A stretch of 64,000 nt of DNA from Candidatus Gastranaerophilales bacterium (GTDB taxonomy: Bacteria > Cyanobacteriota > Vampirovibrionia > Gastranaerophilales > Gastranaerophilaceae). Position numbers and translations under genes: made by a program. Below the pieces are notes generated by a model. It ran no database searches. It was not told the DNA's origin and saw nothing but the letters and a program-made list of their open reading frames with translations. Below are positions 26,204 to 34,531 of the stretch, one piece after another. The DNA lies in the NCBI GenBank assembly GCA_905234865.1, contig CAJOJE010000002.1:1-64000 (forward strand), in the 5' to 3' direction. Within the stretch, counting starts at the first letter, position 1. The number at the start of each line of letters is the position of its first letter.

Positions 26204-26276
26204 CGCGCCCTGAAGGACTCGAACCCTCGACATCCGGTTTTGGAGACCGACGTTCTACCAACTGAACTAAGGACGC
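26204..26276 (-). tRNA. trnW: tRNA-Trp (CCA)
   Basis: A 73-nt cloverleaf is visible. The 7-bp acceptor stem is GCGTCCT/AGGGCGC with one U-G pair. The D arm is AGTTCAGTTGGTAGA, the anticodon loop CTCCAAA reads CCA, and the T arm contains GGTTCGAGTCC. The discriminator is G and the 3' CCA is not encoded. It lies between rpmG and secE. Confidence 0.95.
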
Positions 26277-26280
26277 ATTT

Positions 26281-26295
26281 GCCCTTTTAAAGGGC
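26281..26295 (-). repeat. Short palindrome between rpmG and tRNA-Trp
   Basis: GCCCTTTTAAAGGGC is a self-complementary hairpin 5 bp upstream of the tRNA. It may act as a processing signal or a weak pause; it lacks a T-tract. Confidence 0.4.
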
Positions 26296-26349
26296 ATGTA
26301 ATTTTAATTTTCAACCTTAAACGATACAAACCGCACCGTTTGAAATCAA

Positions 26350-26517
26350 CTATTTCGTTTCTTTATGAACGGTGTGTTTATTGCATCTCGGGCAATATTT
26401 ATTGATTTCCATTCTTTCTTTTAAGGTTTTTTTATTTTTTGTTGTGGTATAGTTTCTTTCTTTGCAATCTTCGCAAGCAAGAACAACCATTCTGTCATTT
26501 TTACCTTTAATGCCCAT
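26350..26517 (-). CDS. rpmG: 50S ribosomal protein L33
   Basis: The 55-residue product has the L33 layout: [18 protein letters not shown] at the start, a NYTTTKNKK segment, and a second Cys pair CPRC followed by [10 protein letters not shown]. Two CxxC pairs give the zinc-binding type of L33. AAGGAG lies 10 nt before the ATG. It is the first gene of the rpmG-trnW-secE-nusG-rplK-rplA block. Confidence 0.96.
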   Translation of the reverse strand: MGIKGKNDRMVVLACEDCKERNYTTTKNKKTLKERMEINKYCPRCNKHTVHKETK

Positions 26518-26600
26518 TTGGACTTTTCTCCTTTTTCTAAAGCAATTAAAAATGCCCTTTTAATCGGACATCTTTAATAATTATATTTATTTATAATACA

Positions 26601-26628
26601 ATTTTAACAGGAACAAAATTTTTGTAAA
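26601..26628 (-). promoter_or_regulatory. Promoter of the rpmG-secE-nusG block
   Basis: On the minus strand TTTACA (26623-26628), a 16-bp spacer and TAAAAT (26601-26606) with TGT before the -10 lie about 84 bp upstream of rpmG. The leader would be about 76 nt. Confidence 0.5.
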
Positions 26629-26665
26629 GCGCTTTTATCCCATGGTATTTCGGTATTTTATGACG

Positions 26666-27766
26666 TTAATACAAACTTTGTTGTTCGTTAGGATTGGTTA
26701 TTCCGAGCATACGTCTTAATTCGTCGACATGCTGAGATTTTGTAAGCGCATCTTCAACTGTTACAAGCTTTGCCTGAACCAAATCACGAAGCGCCATATC
26801 AAGAGTTTGCATGCCAAGCTGCGTACCTGTTTGAAGCGCTGAATAAATTTGTGCCGTTTTTTGCTCACGAATTAAGTTTGAAATAGCACCCGTTACAACC
26901 ATTATCTCTTGTGCCATGACACGCCCTTTTTTTGTAACGCCGTCAGGAGAGAGCTTTTGTAATAAAGTTTGAGAGAAAACGGCAACCAAACTGTTTGACA
27001 ATTGAAGTCTTGCCTGCTGCTGCTGCCCTTGCGGGAAAACGTCAACAATACGGTCAATCGTCTGTGAAGCGCTTGATGTGTGAAGCGTTGCAAGAACAAG
27101 GTGACCCGTTTCTGCGGCGGTAAGCGCAAGCGACATTGTTTCCATATCCCTCATCTCACCTACGAGGATAACGTCAGGGTCCTCACGCAAAGCTGATTTC
27201 AGAGCATTTGCCATACTTCTTGTATCTTGCCCCAATTCTCTCTGGTGTACGATACTTTTCTTTGAGGAATGAATAAATTCGACAGGATCCTCCATCGTAA
27301 TAATATGTTCCGCTCTTGTGGAATTAATATAATCAATCATCGCCGCAAGAGTCGTTGATTTACCGGAGCCTGTCGGTCCTGTTACCAAAATTAAGCCTCT
27401 GGGGCGGTTTGAAACCGTTTTCATAACTTCGGGAAGTCCCAAACTTTCAAACGTGGGCGGATTAGAATTTACCGTTCTGAATGCGGCAGCATAATTGCCC
27501 TTATCTTTATAAAAATTTACCCTGAAACGCCCGAGCCCATGTAAGCCGTAACCGAAGTCGAGTTCCCAAGTTTGTTCAAGGGTTCTTCTTTGTTCGTTTG
27601 TTAAAATCGGAAACAAAAGCGCTTCAACATCATCGGGCGACAATACGGGCAAATTCGTTCTTAAAAGTTGACCGTCAACTCTTATGACGGGGGGAAGATA
27701 CGAACTTATATGAATATCCGATGCGCCTTGTTTTACCGCTAATTCCAAAACATCTTCTATAATCAT
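26666..27766 (-). CDS. pilT: Type IV pilus retraction ATPase PilT
   Basis: PilT is the hexameric ATPase that depolymerises type IV pili. The 366-residue protein has the N-terminal PAS-like domain (QGASDIHISSYLPPVIRVDG), Walker A GPTGSGKSTTLAAMIDY, the Asp box ITMEDPVEFIH, Walker B VILVGEMRDMETMSLALTAA, and the His box ETGHLVLATLHT. The C-terminal AIRNLIRE-type helix of PilT is present as AISNLIREQ. It implies a functional type IV pilus machine outside the window, relevant to the prepilin-like genes at 58679-64000. Confidence 0.95.
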   Translation of the reverse strand: MIIEDVLELAVKQGASDIHISSYLPPVIRVDGQLLRTNLPVLSPDDVEALLFPILTNEQRRTLEQTWELDFGYGLHGLGRFRVNFYKDKGNYAAAFRTVNSNPPTFESLGLPEVMKTVSNRPRGLILVTGPTGSGKSTTLAAMIDYINSTRAEHIITMEDPVEFIHSSKKSIVHQRELGQDTRSMANALKSALREDPDVILVGEMRDMETMSLALTAAETGHLVLATLHTSSASQTIDRIVDVFPQGQQQQARLQLSNSLVAVFSQTLLQKLSPDGVTKKGRVMAQEIMVVTGAISNLIREQKTAQIYSALQTGTQLGMQTLDMALRDLVQAKLVTVEDALTKSQHVDELRRMLGITNPNEQQSLY

Positions 27767-27792
27767 GATTTTTACTCCATATTAACCCTTAA

Positions 27793-27821
27793 AGTATGGC
27801 ATATTAAAGAGAGTTTGTAAA
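27793..27821 (-). promoter_or_regulatory. Promoter of pilT
   Basis: On the minus strand TTTACA (27816-27821), a 17-bp spacer and CATACT (27793-27798) are seen, with TGC just before the -10. The leader is about 20 nt and contains GGAG. Confidence 0.6.
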
Positions 27822-27899
27822 TAAAAATCAGTTAAAAGCCCGATTTTAAACTATTGTAAAGAAATGTAACAATATATACCTGATATTGAAATTGTATAT

Positions 27900-28050
27900 A
27901 CTAAAAAAACTTTATATAGGTGTAAGAGATAAACATTAAAATACACGAGTTTCATATTAAGACCAAACACTAAACACGATAACTAATAACCTAACTTCCT
28001 AACCTTCCCTTCCTATTAAAGATTTACTCCCTATTTTGGGAGTTTTTTTT
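27900..28050 (+). ncRNA. Candidate small RNA or leader attenuator
   Basis: This G-poor stretch ends in an intrinsic terminator but has no open frame and no plus-strand gene before it. Its 3' half is C/U-rich and looks unstructured (for example CTTCCTAACCTTCCCTTCC), a composition typical of small RNAs that pair with Shine-Dalgarno regions. A TATACT lies at 27897-27902 without a clear -35. It could instead be the attenuated leader of the gene at 28092. Confidence 0.3.
28026..28050 (+). terminator. Intrinsic terminator in front of the coiled-coil gene
   Basis: ACTCCC and GGGAGT form a 6-bp stem with a TATTTT loop followed by T8. It stands 42 bp before ATG 28092, with no gene upstream on this strand. 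Confidence 0.75.
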
Positions 28051-28091
28051 ATGTTAATATTTTGAATATGAGAATTAAGGGGAAGTTTTAA

Positions 28092-29348
28092 ATGAAAAAA
28101 AGAGTTTTTATCGTATTTCTGGCAATGCTGTTCGTTATTTCCATGCCTGCATATTCGGCAGAAAAAACAACGTTAAAAACAGATAAAAAAGATGCTCTTA
28201 TAATTGATGAAACAAAAAAACAAAATCAAACCGAGGAAAGCAATTTAAGTAAAAAAGACTTGAAAAAAATCGAAAAAAGAAAAAATAAAATAAAAAAAGA
28301 AGAAGCAAAACTCAGAGAAGAAAAAGAAAAAATCAACAAAAAAAATGAAGAAAAAGAATTAAAAGCAAGAGAAGAAAAACAAAAAAGAGAAGAAAAGGCA
28401 TATAAAAAAGAAGCCGAAAAACAAGCTCGAGAAGAAGAAAAACAATTAAAAATTCAAAATAAAATTGATAAAAGAAACGAAAAATTAAAAGCAAAACAAG
28501 ACCAAAAAGAAGAAAAAGCAGCAATGAAAGAAGCTAAAGAAAAAGCGAAAGAGCAAGCTAAAATTCGGGAAGAACAATTAAAAGCCGCAAAAAAAGAGAA
28601 AAAAGGGAAAGAAGTTTCAAATATCATTGAAGAAAAACCGATAAAAAAAGAAGATATTGAAGAAAAAAACGAAGAAATTAAAGCGGTTGAAGTTGAAAAC
28701 AAAGACGAAAAAAACAAAGACGAAGATTTAATCGAAATAAAAAACAACGACTCAACGGATTTGGGAATTGATAAAAAAATTCCTCAAATAAAAAGTAAAA
28801 AAGAATATGCGGTCGAAAAATCCGAGGAAAAAGAGGAAACAAAAGAAGAAAAAGAGGAAGAAATTAAAGAAAAAGAAGAAGTACAAGAAACCGTCAAAGA
28901 AGATAAAAAAGAAGAAACCGCAAAAGAAAAAGAAACGGAAGAAGAAACTCCCCTATATTCGGGCGGTTCATACAAAAAAAACATAACGTATAAAGAAATC
29001 GACGAAGGAAACGTTTCAATTAACGAAGTGCTTCAATTCAGCGAAAAACAAAATCAAAAATTCAATATTTTTTATTATGAAACAACCTCAAAATTGAAAG
29101 AATACAAAACAAAAACCGAAACCAAAGAAAAAGAAATGCTTGAAGCCAAAAAAGCGGATATGCAAACAAAAGGCGCATACGAAAAATTTAAAAAAGCCGA
29201 AAAAGAATATGACACGCTCTCAATTGAAAGGGATATGTATTATAACAAACAACTTGAAAAATTCAATTCGATTTTAAACAAAAAACAAAAAGTAAAATGG
29301 GAAGTTTTACGGGAAATGGGGTATAGATTTTTACCCGACTATGAATAA
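28092..29348 (+). CDS. Secreted Lys/Glu-rich coiled-coil protein
   Basis: The 418-residue protein has a clear signal peptide (MKKRVFIVFLAMLFVISM, cleavage near YSA). Residues about 50-290 are almost entirely K, E, R, Q and A, forming a long charged helix or coiled coil. The last ~125 residues (ITYKEIDEGNVSINEVLQFS onward to FLPDYE) have a more normal composition with several aromatic residues and may be the conserved functional domain. I recognise no family. GGGGA precedes the ATG. It may span the periplasm or bind envelope polymers. Confidence 0.7.
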   Translation: MKKRVFIVFLAMLFVISMPAYSAEKTTLKTDKKDALIIDETKKQNQTEESNLSKKDLKKIEKRKNKIKKEEAKLREEKEKINKKNEEKELKAREEKQKREEKAYKKEAEKQAREEEKQLKIQNKIDKRNEKLKAKQDQKEEKAAMKEAKEKAKEQAKIREEQLKAAKKEKKGKEVSNIIEEKPIKKEDIEEKNEEIKAVEVENKDEKNKDEDLIEIKNNDSTDLGIDKKIPQIKSKKEYAVEKSEEKEETKEEKEEEIKEKEEVQETVKEDKKEETAKEKETEEETPLYSGGSYKKNITYKEIDEGNVSINEVLQFSEKQNQKFNIFYYETTSKLKEYKTKTETKEKEMLEAKKADMQTKGAYEKFKKAEKEYDTLSIERDMYYNKQLEKFNSILNKKQKVKWEVLREMGYRFLPDYE

Positions 29349-29381
29349 TTTTATTTTTGTGGTAAATTAAAAAAAGGAAAT

Positions 29382-29455
29382 GTCCTCGTAGTTCAGCAGG
29401 ATAGAACGTCACCCTCCTAAGGTGAATGTCGGAGGTTCGAATCCTCTCGAGGACG
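29382..29455 (+). tRNA. tRNA-Arg (CCT)
   Basis: A 74-nt cloverleaf has acceptor stem GTCCTCG/CGAGGAC, D arm GTTCAGCAGGATAGA, anticodon stem-loop TCACC-CTCCTAA-GGTGA with anticodon CCT (reads AGG), and T arm GGTTCGAATCC. The discriminator is G and no CCA is encoded. It lies 44 bp before purB and may share its transcript. Confidence 0.95.
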
Positions 29456-29499
29456 TTTTCTTAATTTAACCCGAAAATTTAAGGAAAAATTATAATAAT

Positions 29500-30777
29500 A
29501 TGATAGAAAGATATTCAAGAGAGGAAATTTCAAAAATATGGTCAAGAGAAGAAAAATTCTCCTACTACCTTAAAGTTGAAATTGCCGTTCTTGAAGCATA
29601 TCATAAGCTCGGGCAAATTAGCGACGAAGCGTTGGCGCACATTAAAAATACCGCCAAGTTCGATTTAAAAAGAATGGATGAAATCGAAAAAACGGTAGGA
29701 CATGATGTTATTGCTTTTTTAACTTCCGTAAACGAAAATGTCGGCGATAAATATTCAAATTTAATTCATAAGGGTCTTACAAGCTCTGATGTTATAGATA
29801 CGGCTTTTGCGCTTCAAATAATTGATTCGTCAAATATAATTCTGAAAGATTTGGATGAAGTTATAAATTCTTTTACAAGCCTTGCAAAAAAAACGAAATA
29901 CGTCATTTGCGCAGGAAGAAGCCATGGAATAGGCGCCGAAGTCGAAACTTTCGGATTTAAAATTTTAAATCATTTAGAGATGTTTAATCGAGCTAAAAAA
30001 AGATTTCTTTTTGCTCTTGACGAAATTAAAACAGGACAAATTTCAGGTCCCGTCGGAACATATTCAAATATTAGTCCCGAAATAGAAAAAATTGCGCTTG
30101 AAATTTTAAACTTAAAACCGGCTAAAATTTCAACACAGGTTATAGCAAGAGATATCCATGCAAATTATTTATCCTCGCTTGCAATTTTAGCTTCGGCAAT
30201 TGAAAATTTCGCAATTGAAATAAGACATCTTCAAAGGTGGGAAGTAGCCGAAGTTGAAGAAGGCTTTTCAAAAGGTCAAAAAGGTTCATCCGCCATGCCT
30301 CATAAAAAAAATCCGATAAAATCGGAAAATTTAACGGGACTTGCAAGAGTCGTAAGAGGAAATTTAATACCCGCTTTAGAAAATATTTCTCTATGGCATG
30401 AAAGAGATATTTCCCATTCGTCGGTCGAGAGGATAATCTTCCCCGATTCAACAATTTTGATTGATTTTATGCTCCAAAGGCTTAAAAATCTCATAGATAA
30501 TCTTGTTATTAAAGAAGAAAACATGAAGAAAAACCTTGATAAATACGGCGGAATTATGTTTTCTCAAAGCTGCCTTTTAAAATTAACAAAAAAGGGAATG
30601 ACAAGAGAGGCTGCCTATGAAATCGTACAAAAAGAAGCTTTATTTGCCTTTAACAATAACGGCAACTTTAAAGAACTTATGAAAAAACATTTAACAAAAG
30701 AAGAAATAGACGATTGCTTTAATTACGACAATTATCTCAAAAATATAGACGAGATTTTTGCTCGATTTTCTCTTTAA
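29500..30777 (+). CDS. purB: Adenylosuccinate lyase
   Basis: PurB cleaves SAICAR and adenylosuccinate to release fumarate in purine synthesis. The 425-residue protein has the fumarase/aspartase superfamily regions: TSSDVIDTAFALQI, a GRSHGIGAEVETFG segment with catalytic His, and the signature GSSAMPHKKNPIKSEN. The length matches the family. No strong Shine-Dalgarno is visible close to the ATG. Confidence 0.96.
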   Translation: MIERYSREEISKIWSREEKFSYYLKVEIAVLEAYHKLGQISDEALAHIKNTAKFDLKRMDEIEKTVGHDVIAFLTSVNENVGDKYSNLIHKGLTSSDVIDTAFALQIIDSSNIILKDLDEVINSFTSLAKKTKYVICAGRSHGIGAEVETFGFKILNHLEMFNRAKKRFLFALDEIKTGQISGPVGTYSNISPEIEKIALEILNLKPAKISTQVIARDIHANYLSSLAILASAIENFAIEIRHLQRWEVAEVEEGFSKGQKGSSAMPHKKNPIKSENLTGLARVVRGNLIPALENISLWHERDISHSSVERIIFPDSTILIDFMLQRLKNLIDNLVIKEENMKKNLDKYGGIMFSQSCLLKLTKKGMTREAAYEIVQKEALFAFNNNGNFKELMKKHLTKEEIDDCFNYDNYLKNIDEIFARFSL

Positions 30778-30857
30778 TCATACATTAAAATGATTTCCAA
30801 AAGCTTGCTTTTTGTTAAAGTTCAAATAACAAGAACAATAACAGAAGGAAATTTATT

Positions 30858-31409
30858 ATGGAAAAAATATCTCCCCTAAGAGCAGGGTTAAACGCAATAA
30901 ACAATACATTCAAAACAAATAAAGCAGAAAAAACAAATAATACTCGACAAAATTCTTCAAATCCTTTCGGTATTTCCTTTAAAGGAACTTTGTTGCAAAT
31001 GGATGTTTTTGAATCAAGCGCAAAGAAAAGCGCCGATAAAGCAGTTAAAGACAATTCCTTGGCGCAAATCGACAAATTTGAAAAAACTTCAAAAGTCGAA
31101 AAAGTTGCAACAAATACAATAAAAGATAATGCGGCAGAAAATTCTTCAAATGATTTGTCAGCCGTAAAAGCAGTTAAATCAAACCCCTTTGCCGACAAAT
31201 TCAACAGCTTTATGTCAAGCGCAAAAGAAGTCGGCAATAATATTAAACAAAATACGCTTGCATTTTGCGGAAAAGTAAAAGATTCTTTCTCTAAACTTGC
31301 AACGTCGGAAGTTTCCATGGATTTATTCGGAAACTCCGTATCAAAACTCTCCAAACGCCCCGTTAATGATTTAGAAGGTATGTTTAAAACGGAGGTGGCT
31401 AAAGTATAA
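30858..31409 (+). CDS. Unknown low-complexity protein with an N-terminal FKG motif
   Basis: The 183-residue protein is rich in Lys, Ser, Asn and Ala. It has no signal peptide and no membrane segment. Near residue 38 it carries NPFGISFKG; short SFKG-like motifs of this kind are something I associate with hypothetical proteins of this lineage, but I cannot verify this. Repeats of the type AVK(D/S)N occur in the middle. GAAGGAA precedes the ATG. Its stop overlaps the next start (TAATG), so the two are translationally coupled. Confidence 0.55.
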   Translation: MEKISPLRAGLNAINNTFKTNKAEKTNNTRQNSSNPFGISFKGTLLQMDVFESSAKKSADKAVKDNSLAQIDKFEKTSKVEKVATNTIKDNAAENSSNDLSAVKAVKSNPFADKFNSFMSSAKEVGNNIKQNTLAFCGKVKDSFSKLATSEVSMDLFGNSVSKLSKRPVNDLEGMFKTEVAKV

Positions 31410-31777
31410 TGGCAATTTCAAAAAAACTTTGTAACATCATTGAGGCACTGGGCATTCATGAAGATAACGATTCAATCAGAGTATTGAACGAAATAGGCAC
31501 AAACTGCGCAAACGATGAAGTAAGAGAGTTGACTTCAAAAGCGCTTATCAAAAAAAATGTCAAAAAATCATTGGAAATCGTAATCAAAGAAAAAGGCAAA
31601 GGTATAAATGACCTTTCGGCTAAGGTTGCAATGAGCGCAATAAACGAACTTCTTTCATTGAAAGATAAAAGTTTTGCTACAAACGTTTTGGAAGAAACGA
31701 TTGCGCAGGAAGAACTGGACAAAGACATAAAAGATACCGCAAAATCCGTTAAAGCGCTTATGTCTTTCAGTATTTAG
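31409..31777 (+). CDS. Small helical, HEAT-like protein
   Basis: The 122-residue protein is Lys/Glu/Ala/Leu-rich and all-helical by composition. Segments IRVLNEIGTNCANDEVRELT and AKVAMSAINELLSLKD resemble consecutive HEAT-type helix pairs. It has no signal peptide. It starts within the stop codon of the preceding gene and ends before a strong terminator, so the two genes form a bicistronic unit. Similar in character to the gene at 23031-23354. Function unknown. Confidence 0.6.
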   Translation: MAISKKLCNIIEALGIHEDNDSIRVLNEIGTNCANDEVRELTSKALIKKNVKKSLEIVIKEKGKGINDLSAKVAMSAINELLSLKDKSFATNVLEETIAQEELDKDIKDTAKSVKALMSFSI

Positions 31778-31807
31778 CAATTTACATATCATATAATATA
31801 TATTTTG

Positions 31808-31836
31808 GGTCGCATTTTACTTTTGCGACCTTTTTT
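31808..31836 (+). terminator. Terminator of the two-gene unit
   Basis: GGTCGCA and TGCGACC form a 7-bp stem with a short loop followed by T6. Confidence 0.85.
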
Positions 31837-31868
31837 AATATAATTATTAAAAAGACATAGGGGAATTT

Positions 31869-32603
31869 ATGAGGATAACTGCAAAAAATCTTATAAAAAT
31901 TTACGGATACCGTTCTGTCGTAAATGATATTTCATTTGAAGTAAACAAGGGCGAAGTTGTCGGTTTGTTAGGTCCTAACGGAGCAGGAAAAACCACCACG
32001 TTTTATATGATAGTCGGACTCGTAAAAGCTGACGAGGGAAGCGTTTTTCTTGAAGATAAAGAAACGCTTGAAATTACAAAAAAACCGATGAACGAAAGAG
32101 CAAAACTCGGTATAGGTTATCTTCCGCAGGAGGCCTCCATTTTTAGAAAATTGTCGGTTGAAGATAACATTAAACTTGTTCTTGAAATGAATGAAAAACT
32201 CAATAAAGAAGAAAAAGCCGAAATGCTTGAAAACTTGCTTGATGAATTCGGTATTAAAAAATTAAGAGATTACAGCGCCGTTTCGCTATCGGGCGGCGAA
32301 AGACGACGTGTCGAAATTGCTCGTGCGCTTGCGGCAACTCCGCATTTCATTCTTCTTGACGAACCTTTTACGGGAATTGACCCTATCGCAATCGGTGAAA
32401 TTAAAGAAAACATACATAAACTTGCAAAAGAAAAAGGGCTGGGCGTTTTAATCACCGACCACAACCCGAAAGCCACTCTTTCGATTACCGACAGAGCTTA
32501 TGTTATTTTTGACGGCAAAATAAAAATTTCGGGCAAAAGCAGGGATGTTGCAAATGACCCTGTCGCTAAACAATTCTACCTCGGGAAGGATTTTACTCTT
32601 TAA
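31869..32603 (+). CDS. lptB: LPS export ABC transporter ATP-binding protein LptB
   Basis: LptB powers extraction of LPS from the inner membrane with LptFG. The 244-residue ABC ATPase shows Walker A GPNGAGKTTTFYMIVGLV, the Q-loop region IGYLPQEASIFRKLSVEDN, the signature LSGGERRRVEIARALA, Walker B FILLDEPFTGIDPIAI and the switch HNPKATL. PQEASIFRKL and the short C terminus are typical of LptB. GGGGA precedes the ATG. It opens a six-gene envelope operon. Confidence 0.95.
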   Translation: MRITAKNLIKIYGYRSVVNDISFEVNKGEVVGLLGPNGAGKTTTFYMIVGLVKADEGSVFLEDKETLEITKKPMNERAKLGIGYLPQEASIFRKLSVEDNIKLVLEMNEKLNKEEKAEMLENLLDEFGIKKLRDYSAVSLSGGERRRVEIARALAATPHFILLDEPFTGIDPIAIGEIKENIHKLAKEKGLGVLITDHNPKATLSITDRAYVIFDGKIKISGKSRDVANDPVAKQFYLGKDFTL

Positions 32604-32605
32604 TT

Positions 32606-33706
32606 ATGTTTCATATTAAAATTTTTGATAAATATATTTTTAAACAAGTTTTCATGGCAACTCTTGTTTGTCTTGTTCTTTTTGTAATAGTTTGGATTGC
32701 TCCCGAAATTCTCGTTAAAACGATTAAGAAAATCTTTATTCTTCATATAACCGTAAAAGAAGCTCTTATGCTTCTTGTTATGCAATTGCCGAAAGTTTTA
32801 GGGAAGGCGTTTCCCGTCGGGATTTTATTGGGCTCGATTTTTACGTTTGATAAATTATCCAAAGATTCCGAATTAAGCATACTCAGAGGTATCGGCTTAT
32901 CTTTTTCAAGAATTATGCTTCCGTCCGTTCTTTTAGGTATTGTATTAACCGGTCTTTGCTTTTATACAACCGACCAATTAATTCCTGCGGCCTCCAAAGC
33001 CGAACATGAAGAAAAACATTACGCTTCACAGTTTGTTTATATTCAAAAAGATGAAAATGATATGCCGAAAACGGGTATAATTATTTCAAATTTTCAACCT
33101 TCGTATCTTAAAGACATTATCGTTATTGATTTTGCAAAAGCAAAATATGATGATGCCGTTACGTTTGAAAATTTATACTTTGCGCAATGGGCAAACGTTC
33201 AGGATAAATCCTGGGTTCTTCACGGGGTTAAAAAATATGAAATCTCGGAAGGCGGAGTATATAAAGATATTGACAATATAGGCGATTTGGAAATTTTCAA
33301 AGGAGACATTTCAAAAGAAATTTATTCCGTCATGAAAGATTCGACAAAAAGGGACAGAACTTTTACCAACAAGGAAATGTTCCATTATTTAAAAATGCTT
33401 AAAAAATACGAATTTACGGACGAATACAGATTTATGCTCTCAAAATTCTATCAAAGATTTTTCCACCCTCTAACTTGCGTTTTATTCGCAATTTTAGGAT
33501 GTATTTTAGGCTTTTCGCCTCCAAGATCGCAAAGACTCATCGGCTTTACGGTTGCAGTCGGCATAGTTTTTGCTTATTACATAACTTTGCCGTTCTTTGA
33601 CCTTCTTGCGCAAAAAGGGATTTTATCTCCGTTTTGGGCGGCATTTGTTCCGATTTTAATGTTTATCGGCGCAATCGTATTTATCAAAAAATATAAGGAT
33701 ATATAA
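32606..33706 (+). CDS. LptF/LptG family permease
   Basis: The 366-residue protein has the YjgP/YjgQ (LptF/LptG) arrangement: three N-terminal membrane spans (one around KQVFMATLVCLVLFVIVWIA), a periplasmic beta-jellyroll (about 120-250), and three C-terminal spans (from PLTCVLFAILGCILGFS). The order after lptB identifies it as the LPS-export permease. Only one permease gene is present here, so it may work with a partner elsewhere or as a homodimer. It starts 2 bp after lptB. Confidence 0.92.
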   Translation: MFHIKIFDKYIFKQVFMATLVCLVLFVIVWIAPEILVKTIKKIFILHITVKEALMLLVMQLPKVLGKAFPVGILLGSIFTFDKLSKDSELSILRGIGLSFSRIMLPSVLLGIVLTGLCFYTTDQLIPAASKAEHEEKHYASQFVYIQKDENDMPKTGIIISNFQPSYLKDIIVIDFAKAKYDDAVTFENLYFAQWANVQDKSWVLHGVKKYEISEGGVYKDIDNIGDLEIFKGDISKEIYSVMKDSTKRDRTFTNKEMFHYLKMLKKYEFTDEYRFMLSKFYQRFFHPLTCVLFAILGCILGFSPPRSQRLIGFTVAVGIVFAYYITLPFFDLLAQKGILSPFWAAFVPILMFIGAIVFIKKYKDI

Positions 33707-33711
33707 ATATA

Positions 33712-34524
33712 ATGCTTAAAAAAATATCAATACTGCTTACGATTTTAATAATGCAATGCGCAGCTTTTGCGGATGAAATTTACACAAGCAATTATGACGG
33801 AGTTTATATTTTTAAAGTTCCCTTAAAAACTTATGCGGATAAAATAAAACCCTATGTATCCGAAAAATTAAAAACAACAAGCGATTTATTCAAAGAAGGA
33901 AATTATGAACTCGTCGTAAACGGCGGCTTTTTCGATACGGTAACGGGAGAAGAAATTTCATACGTTAAAATTGACGGCAAAAAAGTTCAAACCCTTTTTA
34001 GGAATATAAAATTACTGGAAAAACTCGAAGCAAAAAATCGTGCCGAAGATGTTATGAACAGAAGCGAACTCAGAATAATGAAAAATGATTTCGGGGACAC
34101 TCGCTTTGATATACAAAGACATTTTGAAGAAGCGCCCGAAGGATATGAAATAATCCACTCGATTCAGGCGGGTCCCATGATTTATCCCGAATTAAAAGCG
34201 GAAAAAGAAAGTTTTATTAAATATGATGCCAAAGGAAACATAATTTCTTTAGGGGCGGACGTTTTCAAAAAAAGGGAACGAACCGTTATCGGACTTAAAA
34301 AAAATGCTTTGGGTAAATATTCTTATTTATATATTATAATATTTACAAAAGACCATAAAGTAACTTTAAGCGAAGTGAAGGATTACTGCGAAAATTTAGG
34401 GCTTGATAAAGCGCTTAATTTAGACGGCGGAGCCTCAACTTCAATTAATTACAAAGATACGGAATTATTTTCCGCAACCGATGTTCAAAGATGTGTTAAG
34501 TCGTTCCTTGTGATAGAAAAGTAA
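33712..34524 (+). CDS. Secreted phosphodiester glycosidase (NAGPA-like) protein
   Basis: A signal peptide (MLKKISILLTILIMQCAAFA) leads a 250-residue domain with the NAGPA motifs: LVVNGGFFDTVTGEE, IHSIQAGPMIYPE, RTVIGLKKN, and ALNLDGGASTSINY near the C terminus. It is therefore a smaller, soluble relative of the membrane-bound protein at 19572-20846. Its place between the LPS permease and a pilin-like gene suggests action on an envelope glycan in the periplasm, but the substrate is unknown. Confidence 0.82.
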   Translation: MLKKISILLTILIMQCAAFADEIYTSNYDGVYIFKVPLKTYADKIKPYVSEKLKTTSDLFKEGNYELVVNGGFFDTVTGEEISYVKIDGKKVQTLFRNIKLLEKLEAKNRAEDVMNRSELRIMKNDFGDTRFDIQRHFEEAPEGYEIIHSIQAGPMIYPELKAEKESFIKYDAKGNIISLGADVFKKRERTVIGLKKNALGKYSYLYIIIFTKDHKVTLSEVKDYCENLGLDKALNLDGGASTSINYKDTELFSATDVQRCVKSFLVIEK

Positions 34525-34531
34525 AGAGAAA

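Noticed and set aside
26281-26295. Palindrome before tRNA-Trp as a terminator
   Set aside because: It has no T-tract on the minus strand and would separate rpmG from the tRNA-secE genes that are normally co-transcribed.
28333-28984. Antisense frames within the Lys/Glu-rich gene
   Set aside because: They encode Leu/Phe/Ser-rich chains that are only the complement of Lys/Glu codons; no ribosome-binding site or conserved motif.
30815-31354. 179-codon minus-strand frame opposite the FKG-motif gene
   Set aside because: The plus-strand frame has GAAGGAA, a coupled downstream gene and a terminator; the minus frame has none of these.
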